DNA from: Candidatus Bathyarchaeota archaeon
GTDB taxonomy: Archaea > Thermoproteota > Bathyarchaeia > Bathyarchaeales > Bathyarchaeaceae
Length of the DNA: 9,829 nucleotides
Reading direction: 5' to 3'
NCBI GenBank assembly: GCA_023136395.1
Contig: JAGLRI010000038.1
Coordinates: 1 to 9,829, forward strand
Shown here: positions 1 through 5,882 of the stretch, piece by piece
How the letters are laid out: each line of letters begins with the position of its first letter
How positions within the stretch are numbered: position 1 is the first letter of the stretch
Notes under the pieces: generated by a model
Database searches by the model: none
Seen by the model: only the letters and a program-made list of their open reading frames with translations
Told to the model about the DNA's origin: nothing
Made by a program: the position numbers and the translations under genes

Positions 1-1
1 G

Positions 2-355
2 CGTATGGTGACGGAGTACTTACTGAAGGTTAACAAAGAGCTGAAAAAAACTATTATAATGGTCACCCATGATTCCAGTGTAGCCAGAGCCGCTGACAGA
101 ATCATGAGGATAGAGGATGGAATGATCAAAGCCTTCCTCGAGCCGGCTCAAGTCTTAGAGGAAGCTCCCACCACCTCCTACATTGAACAGCTTAGGGCAA
201 GGATGATAGAGATAGAAGCACAATTGGAGAAGCTGGACGAAGCTTTCAGAGTTGGCAGAATAACTGGAGACGAGTACGTAGAGCAAAGGCTAAAGCTTAA
301 GCAAACAAGGATAACGCTCCAAGACGAACTACACCGCATGGGTGTAACGACTTAG
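2..355 (+). CDS. ABC transporter ATP-binding protein, C-terminal part (5' truncated by window edge)
   Basis: The reading frame is already open at the window edge, so only the last ~117 residues are visible. Counting from the Met at base 5, residues 16-23 (TIIMVTHD) contain the H-loop His22 of an ABC ATPase, preceded by a helix and followed by the usual strand (ADRIMRIEDGMI, residues 30-41). This arrangement is typical of the LolD/MacB-type exporter or lipoprotein-release ATPases; the Walker A, signature and Walker B motifs must lie upstream. After the ATPase fold ends near residue 45 there is an extra tail of about 70 residues. Its part 59-112 is rich in Glu, Lys, Arg and Leu, is probably coiled coil, and contains a SHOCT-like stretch (LDEAFRVGRITGDEYVEQR). 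The partner permease is probably upstream. The ATPase assignment is firm; the substrate is unknown. Confidence 0.85.
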   Translation, partial: RMVTEYLLKVNKELKKTIIMVTHDSSVARAADRIMRIEDGMIKAFLEPAQVLEEAPTTSYIEQLRARMIEIEAQLEKLDEAFRVGRITGDEYVEQRLKLKQTRITLQDELHRMGVTT

Positions 356-399
356 GAACCAATTTACACAACAAAATCTGTGTTGATCCATTCTAGATG

Positions 400-413
400 T
401 AGGATTTTTCCTA
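400..413 (+). terminator. Possible stem-loop terminator after the ABC ATPase
   Basis: A perfect 5-bp stem TAGGA/TCCTA closes a TTTT loop 45 nt after the ABC gene's stop codon. The stem is short, and archaeal termination depends mainly on T-tracts, so this is a weak call. Confidence 0.25.
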
Positions 414-541
414 GATTCATTCCTGTTTCTTTGCCCTTTCTAGGAGATCATCCAGTCTTGATAAGAGTTTATCAAACTGAGTGTCATTAATTTTTCTTCT
501 TTGTAGATTTTTTTACTCTTTCATAGCCCGATTAAGCATGT

Positions 542-555
542 GTTGCTTTAGCAAC
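542..555. repeat. Short inverted repeat just upstream of a TATA box (possible operator)
   Basis: GTTGC-TTTA-GCAAC is a perfect 5-bp inverted repeat ending 4 bp before the TATA-like sequence of the HhH-repeat gene. Its place next to the TFB/TBP site suits a regulator binding site, but a 5-bp repeat can occur by chance. Confidence 0.3.
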
Positions 556-559
556 GAGA

Positions 560-567
560 TTTATATT
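560..567 (+). promoter_or_regulatory. TATA-like promoter element of the HhH-repeat gene
   Basis: TTTATATT lies about 40 bp before the ATG at 606. It would place transcription start near 588-592, giving a short leader that carries the Shine-Dalgarno GGAGG at 592-596. Confidence 0.45.
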
Positions 568-605
568 TGTGCTAACTACTATTTTTAAAGTGGAGGATAA
601 AATCG

Positions 606-1055
606 ATGGAAGAAGAACCCGGATTTATAGTGAAATTCTTTGACAAAAAATACGAAAACAAGAATATTCTTGAATTGGTTAAAGCACCCGTTGCAGCTAT
701 AAGTGGAGTCAGTGACTCAGATGCAGAAGATTTGAAGAGCGCTTTTGGAATTAATACCGTTGAAGATCTAGCAACAAACAAATATGTCCGATTGGCTCAG
801 GGGATTAACTGTTTCTCAGCTTGTTCTGGAGAAATTTTGGATAAAGAGTTCGAATCGAAAGATTACGAGGATCTTGCAGAGAAACCTGCCTCAGCAATAT
901 CAGGGGTTTCTGAAGAAGATGCCACCCTTCTCAAGAAAGCTTTCGGAATAGACACAATCAGGGAATTAGCAGCGAACAAATACGTATCAATTGCTCAAGC
1001 AACCGTTACACTTGCTTCTCTTGTGCAACTCCTGAAAGCTACTGGTGTTCTATAA
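606..1055 (+). CDS. Small protein of two tandem helix-hairpin-helix-like repeats
   Basis: A 149-residue soluble protein with no signal peptide or membrane segment. It is an internal duplication: residues 11-67 and 77-132 align with a constant offset of 66. Both copies contain AISGVS, two acidic residues, then a helix ending in KxAFGI, then DT/NT and LAxNKYVxxAQ. The pattern 'hydrophobic-x-Gly-Val-Ser ... AFGI-x-T-hydrophobic ... LA' resembles helix-hairpin-helix modules of the DUF4332 or Rad51 N-terminal type, which bind DNA or mediate protein contacts. The protein is strongly acidic for a DNA binder, so a protein-interaction role is just as likely. The ATG start is supported by GGAGG at 592-596. 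It appears monocistronic, with a T-tract soon after the stop. Gene reality is near certain; function is unknown. Confidence 0.85.
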   Translation: MEEEPGFIVKFFDKKYENKNILELVKAPVAAISGVSDSDAEDLKSAFGINTVEDLATNKYVRLAQGINCFSACSGEILDKEFESKDYEDLAEKPASAISGVSEEDATLLKKAFGIDTIRELAANKYVSIAQATVTLASLVQLLKATGVL

Positions 1056-1072
1056 CTAGCAGATCCGGAAGC

Positions 1073-1084
1073 CTCTCTTTTTTT
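1073..1084 (+). terminator. T-tract terminator after the HhH-repeat gene
   Basis: CTCTC followed by seven T residues (1078-1084) begins 18 nt after the stop codon at 1053-1055. A pyrimidine-rich, T-ending tract is the usual archaeal intrinsic terminator. A second T6 tract at 1139-1144 could act as backup before the convergent zinc-ribbon gene. Confidence 0.6.
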
Positions 1085-1157
1085 GGTAGCTAAAGCTCCA
1101 GTATATGTGAAAATGCTTTTCTTTCTTCGAATTACGGCTTTTTTGCTTCTCAGACTT

Positions 1158-1349
1158 TCATGACTTAACCAATACTTCGGTTGTGTTCCAAAAGGTATCT
1201 GAAATCTCTGGCTTTATATCGGTCTCGATATCTATCAACGATGTTGACCACTCTTCTCCAATATTTGAAAGATATCCACAAACTTGACAAGTATAGTACG
1301 AGGAACTATCAAGAAATGGGTCAGGTTTCCCGCATCTAGGACACTTCAA
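1158..1349 (-). CDS. Small zinc-ribbon protein (63 aa)
   Basis: A short cytoplasmic protein whose first 24 residues form a zinc ribbon: CPRC at residues 3-6 and CQVC at 21-24, four cysteines with 14 residues between the pairs, enough to bind one Zn ion. The tail (residues 25-63) is acidic, with Asp/Glu and Thr/Ser, and shows no recognisable domain. Such small ribbons in archaea are often transcription-, translation- or RNA-associated, or simply uncharacterised. The start codon is TTG; it is supported by AGAGGTGA six bases upstream and because it places CPRC right at the N-terminus. It converges on the HhH-repeat gene and lies 327 bp downstream of the CooS-family gene on the same strand, probably with its own promoter. 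The fold is clear, the role unknown. Confidence 0.75.
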   Translation of the reverse strand: MKCPRCGKPDPFLDSSSYYTCQVCGYLSNIGEEWSTSLIDIETDIKPEISDTFWNTTEVLVKS

Positions 1350-1355
1350 TCTTTT

Positions 1356-1363
1356 TCACCTCT
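1356..1363 (-). promoter_or_regulatory. Shine-Dalgarno that fixes the TTG start of the zinc-ribbon gene
   Basis: AGAGGTGA on the minus strand matches the archaeal 16S 3' end and sits 6 nt before the TTG at 1349, supporting this non-ATG start. Confidence 0.6.
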
Positions 1364-1400
1364 AACTTTTCATTCAAACCTTAATATATTATGAGACATA

Positions 1401-1407
1401 TTTAAAT
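1401..1407 (-). promoter_or_regulatory. TATA-like element of the zinc-ribbon gene
   Basis: ATTTAAA on the minus strand, about 52 bp before the TTG start. It predicts a leader of roughly 25-30 nt that would include the Shine-Dalgarno site at 1356-1363. The surroundings are very AT-rich, so other boxes are possible. Confidence 0.35.
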
Positions 1408-1424
1408 CTTAGTCGGATAAATAT

Positions 1425-1469
1425 GTTACAAAATATATATATTTAATCATAAAAATAAATATTTGTAAC
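1425..1469. repeat. Interrupted inverted repeat GTTACAAA ... TTTGTAAC
   Basis: An 8-bp perfect inverted repeat (1425-1432 and 1462-1469) flanks a 29-bp, almost purely A/T centre that can extend the pairing with a one-base bulge. It lies about 20 bp upstream of the zinc-ribbon TATA-like box and some 200 bp past the cooS-family stop. It could be an operator, a transcript 3'-end hairpin, or chance in AT-rich DNA. Confidence 0.4.
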
Positions 1470-1676
1470 GATGTGTTGACCTGACTAGTTTTTTTGAATG
1501 TTATTTTCACTTAAGTAGATATGACCGATGTCGCAGAACTATGTGTGCATGAAGCCGCTGGAATTAACAAAAACTTCTCTTCCTTCTAGAAAGTTTAATG
1601 AATTTAGCTTTTTTATTTTCAATTATTTAATTCAAAATCTCAAAATTTTTTAAGTCTTTTTTGTTTCTATTCAGCC

Positions 1677-3602
1677 TTAAATTCCGATCTTCTTCCTCTT
1701 TTCCTCTATGTGAGCCATAATTTTATCAACCGCTTTAATGGGATCTGATTCCATATTTAATACTCCACCGGTTAACCCCTTGCAATCTTGTGTTAAAAGT
1801 TTGACTAAATTTGGTCCTCCTGTAACAGTCGGCACAGGATTGACATAGGTGTAGAGTCCTAAAGCTAAGGCGAATACAGCATCAATTGTGGCTTTTTGCT
1901 CCATGTATTCCGGTGCTGCGGCAACAATTGGAAGATCTGTGATAGGTACTCTCAATGCATCTGATATTGCAGACAACAAATCGGCTAAACGTCCCGTATC
2001 AGTGCAGGTGCCAAAGCTGAGGACAGGAGGGATACTCAGTTTTTCACAAATAGTCTTAAGACCGGGCCCCGCAAACTCTTTAGCTTCCAGCTTACAAAGA
2101 CCTGCGACCTGCATGCCCCCATTACCACAACCCAGCGAAAGGACTAGAACATCTCTTTTGATCAATTCTTTTGCCATATTTACGCTTTGCACATCCTGAC
2201 CATAGTTTCTAAGGGATGTACACGACACTAGACCTGCAACCCCTCTCAAAGTCCCATCTTCTATAGCTTTGAGAAGAGGATTAAGAGAACCACCGAGAGC
2301 TTCAATTATGCTCTCAGTGGAAAACCCGACTACAGCTTCATTCATAGGTAATTGGGTTACTGCTTCTACAGAAGCTCTGCGTTCTTTGAAGTTGTCTATA
2401 GCCATTTGCAAGATTTTGGCAGCTTGCTCTTCAGCCCTTTCAGGCTCATAGTTAATCCGCTCTGTAACACCTTCAAAAGCCACGAGCTCACTCACAGGCA
2501 AAAGTTTGAATTTGTATTTTTGAGCATAAAGCGGATCAATAGGCATAGAACAATTCATATCAGCTGCAAAGACGTCAACACAGCCACTTGCAAGAACCGC
2601 TTCCTGCGTGATCCAATTTCCAGTAAAACCGTAAAACACGTCATCCATCTCCAATCTCTGAATCATTTCCTGACCCGTCTCGATGTTTGCAATAATCCGC
2701 AACCCTTTTGCACCCACAGACCTAGCCTTTTCCTGCCACTCTATTTTTCGAGCCAGCTGAACCATAGCAAATCCGAGGAAGGGTTCATGACCATTAGGAA
2801 GCACATTAACATAGTCAGGATCTAATACACCCAAATCTACACGCATCATGTGCGGTTTTGGAACACCGTAGAGAACATCCTGACAATACTCGTTGATGAG
2901 TTGACTCTGATAAGCCATAGCTATGCCTAATCGCATGGCCTTAAGAGCCAAACTCACGTAGTAACCATCCACGTTGGTTAAGCACGAGCTTGTGGCTTGC
3001 ATCATCTCTCCATAAATACCGCCAGGGTAAATGCCTAGTTTTCTCCAGACTTCTTTTCGCTCTTGTGGAGCGATTGCCTCCACGATTTGGCTAGGCTCGT
3101 AGTGTTTTCTTTTAAAATCGTCTTCCACAAATTCGCACAGATGAATAGCAACCTCATTTATTGATCCCTTTGTATATATTCCGAGTCGTTCTGCAAGTTT
3201 CTTCAGTTTTTCTGGTTCTTTGATCTCGAATGGTGTTTTACCCTTAGCTGTCGCCTTTAGGGTCTTAATGGTCTGTTCTGTGTGGTAGTGATATGTTGAG
3301 GCGCCCATTACGTTTCTAAGTAGCATCATCCTCATGGCCATGCCATCAGCGGTGATGCCGCACACTCCTCTTTTATCCTTTGTTGCATCTGCACGACACG
3401 GCCCATTAGAGCATAAGTCACACCTAACCCCCGCCATGCAAAAGGGACATCTCTGATCAGGATTTTTTCCAAATCCTTGAGCTTCATATCGGTCCCATAT
3501 GTTAGTCATGCCGTCTCTTTTGATTCTCTCAAAAACTTTACGAACGGATTCATGATAAGAAATCCTTTCTCCTTCCATTTTTACCAGCCACTTGAAAGAC
3601 AA
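1677..3602 (-). CDS. cooS: CooS-family protein (anaerobic CO dehydrogenase scaffold) with altered active-site ligand; possible hybrid-cluster enzyme
   Basis: 641 residues, the normal length for monofunctional anaerobic Ni,Fe-CO dehydrogenase. The N-terminal cluster region is CPFC (52-55), then Cys61, Cys64, Cys69 and Cys81, giving the B-cluster and a CX2C-type D-cluster site. C-cluster residues recognised by motif: His272 (NGHEP), Cys351 (MNCSMP), Cys461 (LVSCTS), Cys492 (SLGCGNGG), Cys533 (FGTCTD) and catalytic Lys570 (APEYMEQK). The remaining ligand, normally from a CCTGNE-like motif, is missing: residues 307-312 read IETGQE, with Glu308 at the expected Cys. Family knowledge: CooS-V of Carboxydothermus hydrogenoformans also lacks a canonical ligand Cys, carries an Fe/S/O hybrid cluster and has no CODH activity. 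Hence true CO oxidation is doubtful here. No acetyl-CoA synthase, CooC or CooF gene is adjacent. Start: TTG at 3602 is near-leaderless from a TATA box at 3632-3638; ATG at 3578 (Met9) is an alternative. Confidence 0.93.
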   Translation of the reverse strand: MSFKWLVKMEGERISYHESVRKVFERIKRDGMTNIWDRYEAQGFGKNPDQRCPFCMAGVRCDLCSNGPCRADATKDKRGVCGITADGMAMRMMLLRNVMGASTYHYHTEQTIKTLKATAKGKTPFEIKEPEKLKKLAERLGIYTKGSINEVAIHLCEFVEDDFKRKHYEPSQIVEAIAPQERKEVWRKLGIYPGGIYGEMMQATSSCLTNVDGYYVSLALKAMRLGIAMAYQSQLINEYCQDVLYGVPKPHMMRVDLGVLDPDYVNVLPNGHEPFLGFAMVQLARKIEWQEKARSVGAKGLRIIANIETGQEMIQRLEMDDVFYGFTGNWITQEAVLASGCVDVFAADMNCSMPIDPLYAQKYKFKLLPVSELVAFEGVTERINYEPERAEEQAAKILQMAIDNFKERRASVEAVTQLPMNEAVVGFSTESIIEALGGSLNPLLKAIEDGTLRGVAGLVSCTSLRNYGQDVQSVNMAKELIKRDVLVLSLGCGNGGMQVAGLCKLEAKEFAGPGLKTICEKLSIPPVLSFGTCTDTGRLADLLSAISDALRVPITDLPIVAAAPEYMEQKATIDAVFALALGLYTYVNPVPTVTGGPNLVKLLTQDCKGLTGGVLNMESDPIKAVDKIMAHIEEKRKKIGI

Positions 3603-3631
3603 TACTTTTGGGCTACTATATTTACTATTCG

Positions 3632-3638
3632 TATATAA
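3632..3638 (-). promoter_or_regulatory. TATA-like promoter element of the CooS-family gene
   Basis: TTATATA on the minus strand lies about 30 bp before the TTG at 3602. Transcription would begin near 3609, giving an almost leaderless mRNA for that start; no Shine-Dalgarno is seen before either candidate start. Confidence 0.45.
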
Positions 3639-3789
3639 GTAAAATTCAAGTTGAAATTGAGAAGTTCACTGATCGAGTGCTAAGAATTGTGTGATTATCC
3701 CTAAAAAACGGTGCTTAATAACACATGTATAGTTTCATAGTCCAAATACGTGGGGATGTACTGCTCGCGCATCTTAGTGTAAAGATTTC

Positions 3790-3796
3790 TTAAATA
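3790..3796 (+). promoter_or_regulatory. TATA-like promoter element of the nitroreductase gene
   Basis: TTAAATA lies ~20 bp before the ATG at 3814, with no Shine-Dalgarno between. This suggests a leaderless transcript starting at or very near the start codon. Strict TATA spacing would even favour the in-frame GTG at 3820. Confidence 0.4.
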
Positions 3797-3813
3797 CTAA
3801 TTTACTATTATTT

Positions 3814-4707
3814 ATGGCAGTGGTAAGATTGGAATATGAACAATTTCTTGAATTGGTAAAGGCTAGAAGGAGTATTAGAAACTTCAAGCCTGATTCAATA
3901 CCCACAGATTACGTTGAGAAGATCTTGGAAGTTGCACGTTGGGCTCCTTCAGGAGCAAATTCTCAACCTTGGGAGTTTATCGTGGTTGAGGATAAAAAAT
4001 TTAGAGACAAATTTGTTAATTTAATAACACAAAACCGTCCTCCTATGAGGTCGGGGTTTAAGGATGCACCTGTTTTTATTGTCGTTTGTGGTGATGCAAG
4101 AAGGAAGATCTTTTATCCTGGTACACGTTTTGAGATTCAAAACGGAAAAATAGCTATTTTAGAACAACAGTTTATGAATACGGATAGTATTTTCTACTCC
4201 AGCTTAGCAAACGCGTTCCTCTACATACAACTTACAGTTAAAGTCTTAGGACTTGGTTCCCAATGGATCACAGGTACCACCCAGGCAAATATTCAACCAG
4301 AAATAAAACGTCTTTTAAGGATTCCGGAATACATGGTGATCTACGATACGATTGCCTTAGGTTATCCCGCTTCTACTCCTAATACAAAAACTGTCAGAAC
4401 ACTGGATGAGATTACACACTATGATCAATACGATAATTTAAAATCAAAAACAGACGACGAAATTATCAATTCATCGAGAAGATTTGAAATACCCACCATG
4501 GTAAGAGAAAGACTACTTGAGATTGTGGAAAAGTTCCGTCAGAAGGAAGCCACTAATCCCGATAACACCATGACTGCGGAAGAACTCGATCTTCCTCCAA
4601 TGTTTAAACGTGTGATTCTACGGCGTCTAGGTCACCTAGGTATATTCGTAGAGATGAATGGCAAGTACTACCTATCTGAAGAGCGGTTCAAAGAATTCCA
4701 AAAATAG
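3814..4707 (+). CDS. Nitroreductase-family FMN oxidoreductase with C-terminal extension
   Basis: Residues ~10-205 form a nitroreductase fold: RRSIRNF (18-24) binds the FMN phosphate or flavin ring, APSGANSQPWEF (44-55) is the usual second flavin-binding segment, and LGLGSQW (145-151) with IALGYPAS (180-187) are the later conserved blocks. These enzymes use NAD(P)H to reduce nitro groups, quinones or other electrophiles, and act as dimers in the cytoplasm. The family is usually 170-220 residues; this one has 297. The additional 90 residues include a charged helix (228-245) and a segment 253-296 with a helix, a second helix (FKRVILRRLGHLG) and a strand-turn-strand (IFVEMNGKYYLS), which resembles a small winged helix. 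The gene is divergent from the CooS-family gene across 211 bp. Its natural substrate cannot be read from the sequence. An ATG start at 3814 is likely, probably leaderless. Confidence 0.88.
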   Translation: MAVVRLEYEQFLELVKARRSIRNFKPDSIPTDYVEKILEVARWAPSGANSQPWEFIVVEDKKFRDKFVNLITQNRPPMRSGFKDAPVFIVVCGDARRKIFYPGTRFEIQNGKIAILEQQFMNTDSIFYSSLANAFLYIQLTVKVLGLGSQWITGTTQANIQPEIKRLLRIPEYMVIYDTIALGYPASTPNTKTVRTLDEITHYDQYDNLKSKTDDEIINSSRRFEIPTMVRERLLEIVEKFRQKEATNPDNTMTAEELDLPPMFKRVILRRLGHLGIFVEMNGKYYLSEERFKEFQK

Positions 4708-4762
4708 TTCGATTCAAGATAAATTCTCCTCACACTCCGACTTAGTTGATATGCGCTTAAGG

Positions 4763-4815
4763 TTTCGTTGCTTTTACGAAAGGTTTCTAAGTACTTCAAT
4801 AGATTCATTTTTTTT
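4763..4815 (+). terminator. Probable terminator region of the nitroreductase gene
   Basis: A 6-bp perfect stem (TTTCGT 4763-4768 with ACGAAA 4776-4781, 7-nt loop) is followed about 26 nt later by a run of eight T (4808-4815). The T-run alone is a credible archaeal terminator; the hairpin may protect the mRNA 3' end. Confidence 0.45.
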
Positions 4816-4820
4816 AAAGA

Positions 4821-4829
4821 TTTAAATTT
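4821..4829 (+). promoter_or_regulatory. TATA-like element of the Nudix gene
   Basis: TTTAAATTT about 50 bp before the TTG start. It predicts transcription from near 4852 and a ~24-nt leader carrying the strong Shine-Dalgarno. TTTTTAAAAATA at 4841-4852 is a competing box. Confidence 0.4.
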
Positions 4830-4861
4830 AAGTTATACTTTTTTTAAAAATAGGTTGAATT

Positions 4862-4868
4862 AAGGAGG
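4862..4868 (+). promoter_or_regulatory. Strong Shine-Dalgarno deciding the Nudix TTG start
   Basis: AAGGAGG lies exactly 7 nt before the TTG at 4876. There is no ATG nearby in frame, so this site fixes the start. Confidence 0.75.
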
Positions 4869-4875
4869 CCCTTCT

Positions 4876-5331
4876 TTGAATAAAATTTATCCAAACCAGC
4901 CCATTATTGGTGTGGGTGCGGTCATAATTCGCAACGGTAAGCTCCTTCTTGAACAAAGGAAAGCCAATCCTGGAAGAGGAAAGTGGAGTGTTCCAGGTGG
5001 TGTAGTTGAATTGGGTGAGAGCTCCAAGCAAACAGTGATAAGAGAAGTTAAAGAAGAAACTAACCTAATAGTGGAGGAGCCTACCCTTATTGATGTCGTT
5101 AATTATATCGTTTTGGATGAAAAAAGGAAGGTAAAATATCATTTTTTAATAGTTGAGTATTTTATGAAACTTAAAGGTGGAACGCTTAAAGCTGCAGATG
5201 ACGCTGCAGAATTGAGATGGGTTTCATTTGACGAAGTAAAAAACTACGATTTAATAAAAAGTTTCAGGGAATTCTTTCAAAAAAATTTACAGGTCCTAGA
5301 AAAACTTGACTCTTCTAGCGTGCTTATGTGA
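4876..5331 (+). CDS. Nudix hydrolase
   Basis: A 151-residue one-domain enzyme of normal Nudix length. The Nudix box runs from Gly42 to Leu64: Gly42, Glu48, Arg56-Glu57 and Glu60-Glu61 match GX5EX7REUXEEXGU, with Asn63 in place of the last Gly. It is preceded by the typical GKWSVPGG (35-42) and by the first strand with GVGAVII (12-18). Glu57, Glu60 and Glu61 would bind the Mg2+ that activates water to cleave a nucleoside diphosphate linked to another group. The RWVSFDEV block (114-121) is the usual C-terminal strand and helix. It resembles MutT/ADP-ribose pyrophosphatase-type housecleaning enzymes, but the substrate cannot be assigned. It has its own promoter and follows the nitroreductase by 168 bp, so it is not clearly in the same transcript. 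Start is TTG with AAGGAGG upstream. Confidence 0.9.
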   Translation: MNKIYPNQPIIGVGAVIIRNGKLLLEQRKANPGRGKWSVPGGVVELGESSKQTVIREVKEETNLIVEEPTLIDVVNYIVLDEKRKVKYHFLIVEYFMKLKGGTLKAADDAAELRWVSFDEVKNYDLIKSFREFFQKNLQVLEKLDSSSVLM

Positions 5332-5387
5332 GTGAGTGCATTCATAAAAAATTATGGTAAGATGAAATTGAATACTGGCGCGTAAGG

Positions 5388-5837
5388 TTAAGGGATGCTT
5401 ATCATCTTAAAGGCTTTCTTAAGTATGGTTTCCATAATTTTATGATGTTTCCTTTCATCGTCAGCAATGTGTTTAAACAACTCTTTTATAGCTTCGTCAT
5501 TTGTCTTTTTTATTTCCTTCTCCACATGCTTCAGCATTTTTGTTTCAACTGTTATGTGCTTAACTAACTCTTTTTTAGCGGTTAGGGCATCAACATAATT
5601 GCGTGTTTCTTTCCCCCAAAATTTTATAGAAGGATCTTCTGGCTCAACTTGTTCCAATAAATCCAACATGGTCTGTAAAATCTTGGCGTGTTTTTCCGTG
5701 TCAAACCTCATCTCAGCTAAAAACAACTTCGCTGCTAAGTTGGCAACAATTTCTTCTAATTCCAAAATTCTTTCATGCGTGTTTTTTTCCAATTCAATTT
5801 GAGCTTTAATCATATCAATTAAATCGCTTTCAAACAT
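5388..5837 (-). CDS. Ferritin-like (rubrerythrin-type) four-helix protein
   Basis: 149 residues, almost entirely helical, with the layout of a ferritin-like di-metal bundle. Helix 1 carries Glu15/Glu17, helix 2 has RFDTEKHA (44-51) with His50, helix 3 has ELVKHITVETKM (90-101) with Glu98, and helix 4 has DDERKHH (126-132), a clear ExxH pair (Glu128, His131). In helix 2 the usual ExxH is not exact (Thr47 at the Glu place; Asp46 and Glu48 flank it), so metal binding there may differ. There is no C-terminal rubredoxin-like CxxC domain, unlike classic rubrerythrin. Related proteins store iron or reduce peroxide or O2 in anaerobes. ATG start is supported by GAGGA at 5844-5848. The 3' end converges with the Nudix gene (56-bp gap). 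Fold fairly sure, activity inferred. Confidence 0.72.
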   Translation of the reverse strand: MFESDLIDMIKAQIELEKNTHERILELEEIVANLAAKLFLAEMRFDTEKHAKILQTMLDLLEQVEPEDPSIKFWGKETRNYVDALTAKKELVKHITVETKMLKHVEKEIKKTNDEAIKELFKHIADDERKHHKIMETILKKAFKMISIP

Positions 5838-5872
5838 AATCTTTCCTCAAATGTCTTATGATATTATAATCT

Positions 5873-5882
5873 TATTATTAAA
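5873..5882 (-). promoter_or_regulatory. TATA-like element of the ferritin-like gene
   Basis: TTTAATAATA on the minus strand, ~36-45 bp before the ATG at 5837. It would give a leader of about 15 nt including GAGGA. TTATAAT nearby (5863-5869) is a competitor but would exclude the Shine-Dalgarno from the transcript. Confidence 0.35.

Larger units (their letters stand above)
1350..1676. other. AT-rich intergenic region between cooS-like and zinc-ribbon genes
   Basis: 327 bp without a supported gene. It holds the leader and a probable TATA box of the zinc-ribbon gene (1401-1407), an interrupted inverted repeat (1425-1469) and several A/T homopolymer runs that could end cooS transcription. A 22-codon ATG frame on the plus strand (1521-1589) was seen but has neither a Shine-Dalgarno site nor a recognisable product. 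Confidence 0.6.

Noticed and set aside
417..524. Minus-strand coding-like frame ending in a charged helix (FDKLLSRLDDLLERAKKQE) after ATG-AAA-GAG
   Set aside because: A TAA stop at 513-515 interrupts it three codons after the ATG. Only ~27 codons remain, with no good start, so it may be a decayed fragment but cannot be supported as a gene.
1521..1589. 22-codon ATG frame on the plus strand in the cooS/zinc-ribbon gap
   Set aside because: No Shine-Dalgarno, no recognisable product, and a length expected by chance in this AT-rich gap.
1888..2825. Plus-strand frames of 60-157 codons inside the cooS-like gene
   Set aside because: They are antisense shadows of a fully conserved CooS-family protein; no domain or ribosome site is seen.
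1677..3602. Calling the CooS-family gene a functional CO dehydrogenase for CO or acetyl-CoA metabolism
   Set aside because: A C-cluster cysteine is replaced and no acetyl-CoA synthase or maturation genes are adjacent, so the scaffold name is kept but the activity is not claimed.
3701..3772. 23-codon minus-strand ATG frame (MREQYIPTYLDYETIHVLL...) in the divergent cooS/nitroreductase promoter region
   Set aside because: Composition is protein-like and it might be a remnant or leader peptide, but it has no ribosome binding site and no family I can name.
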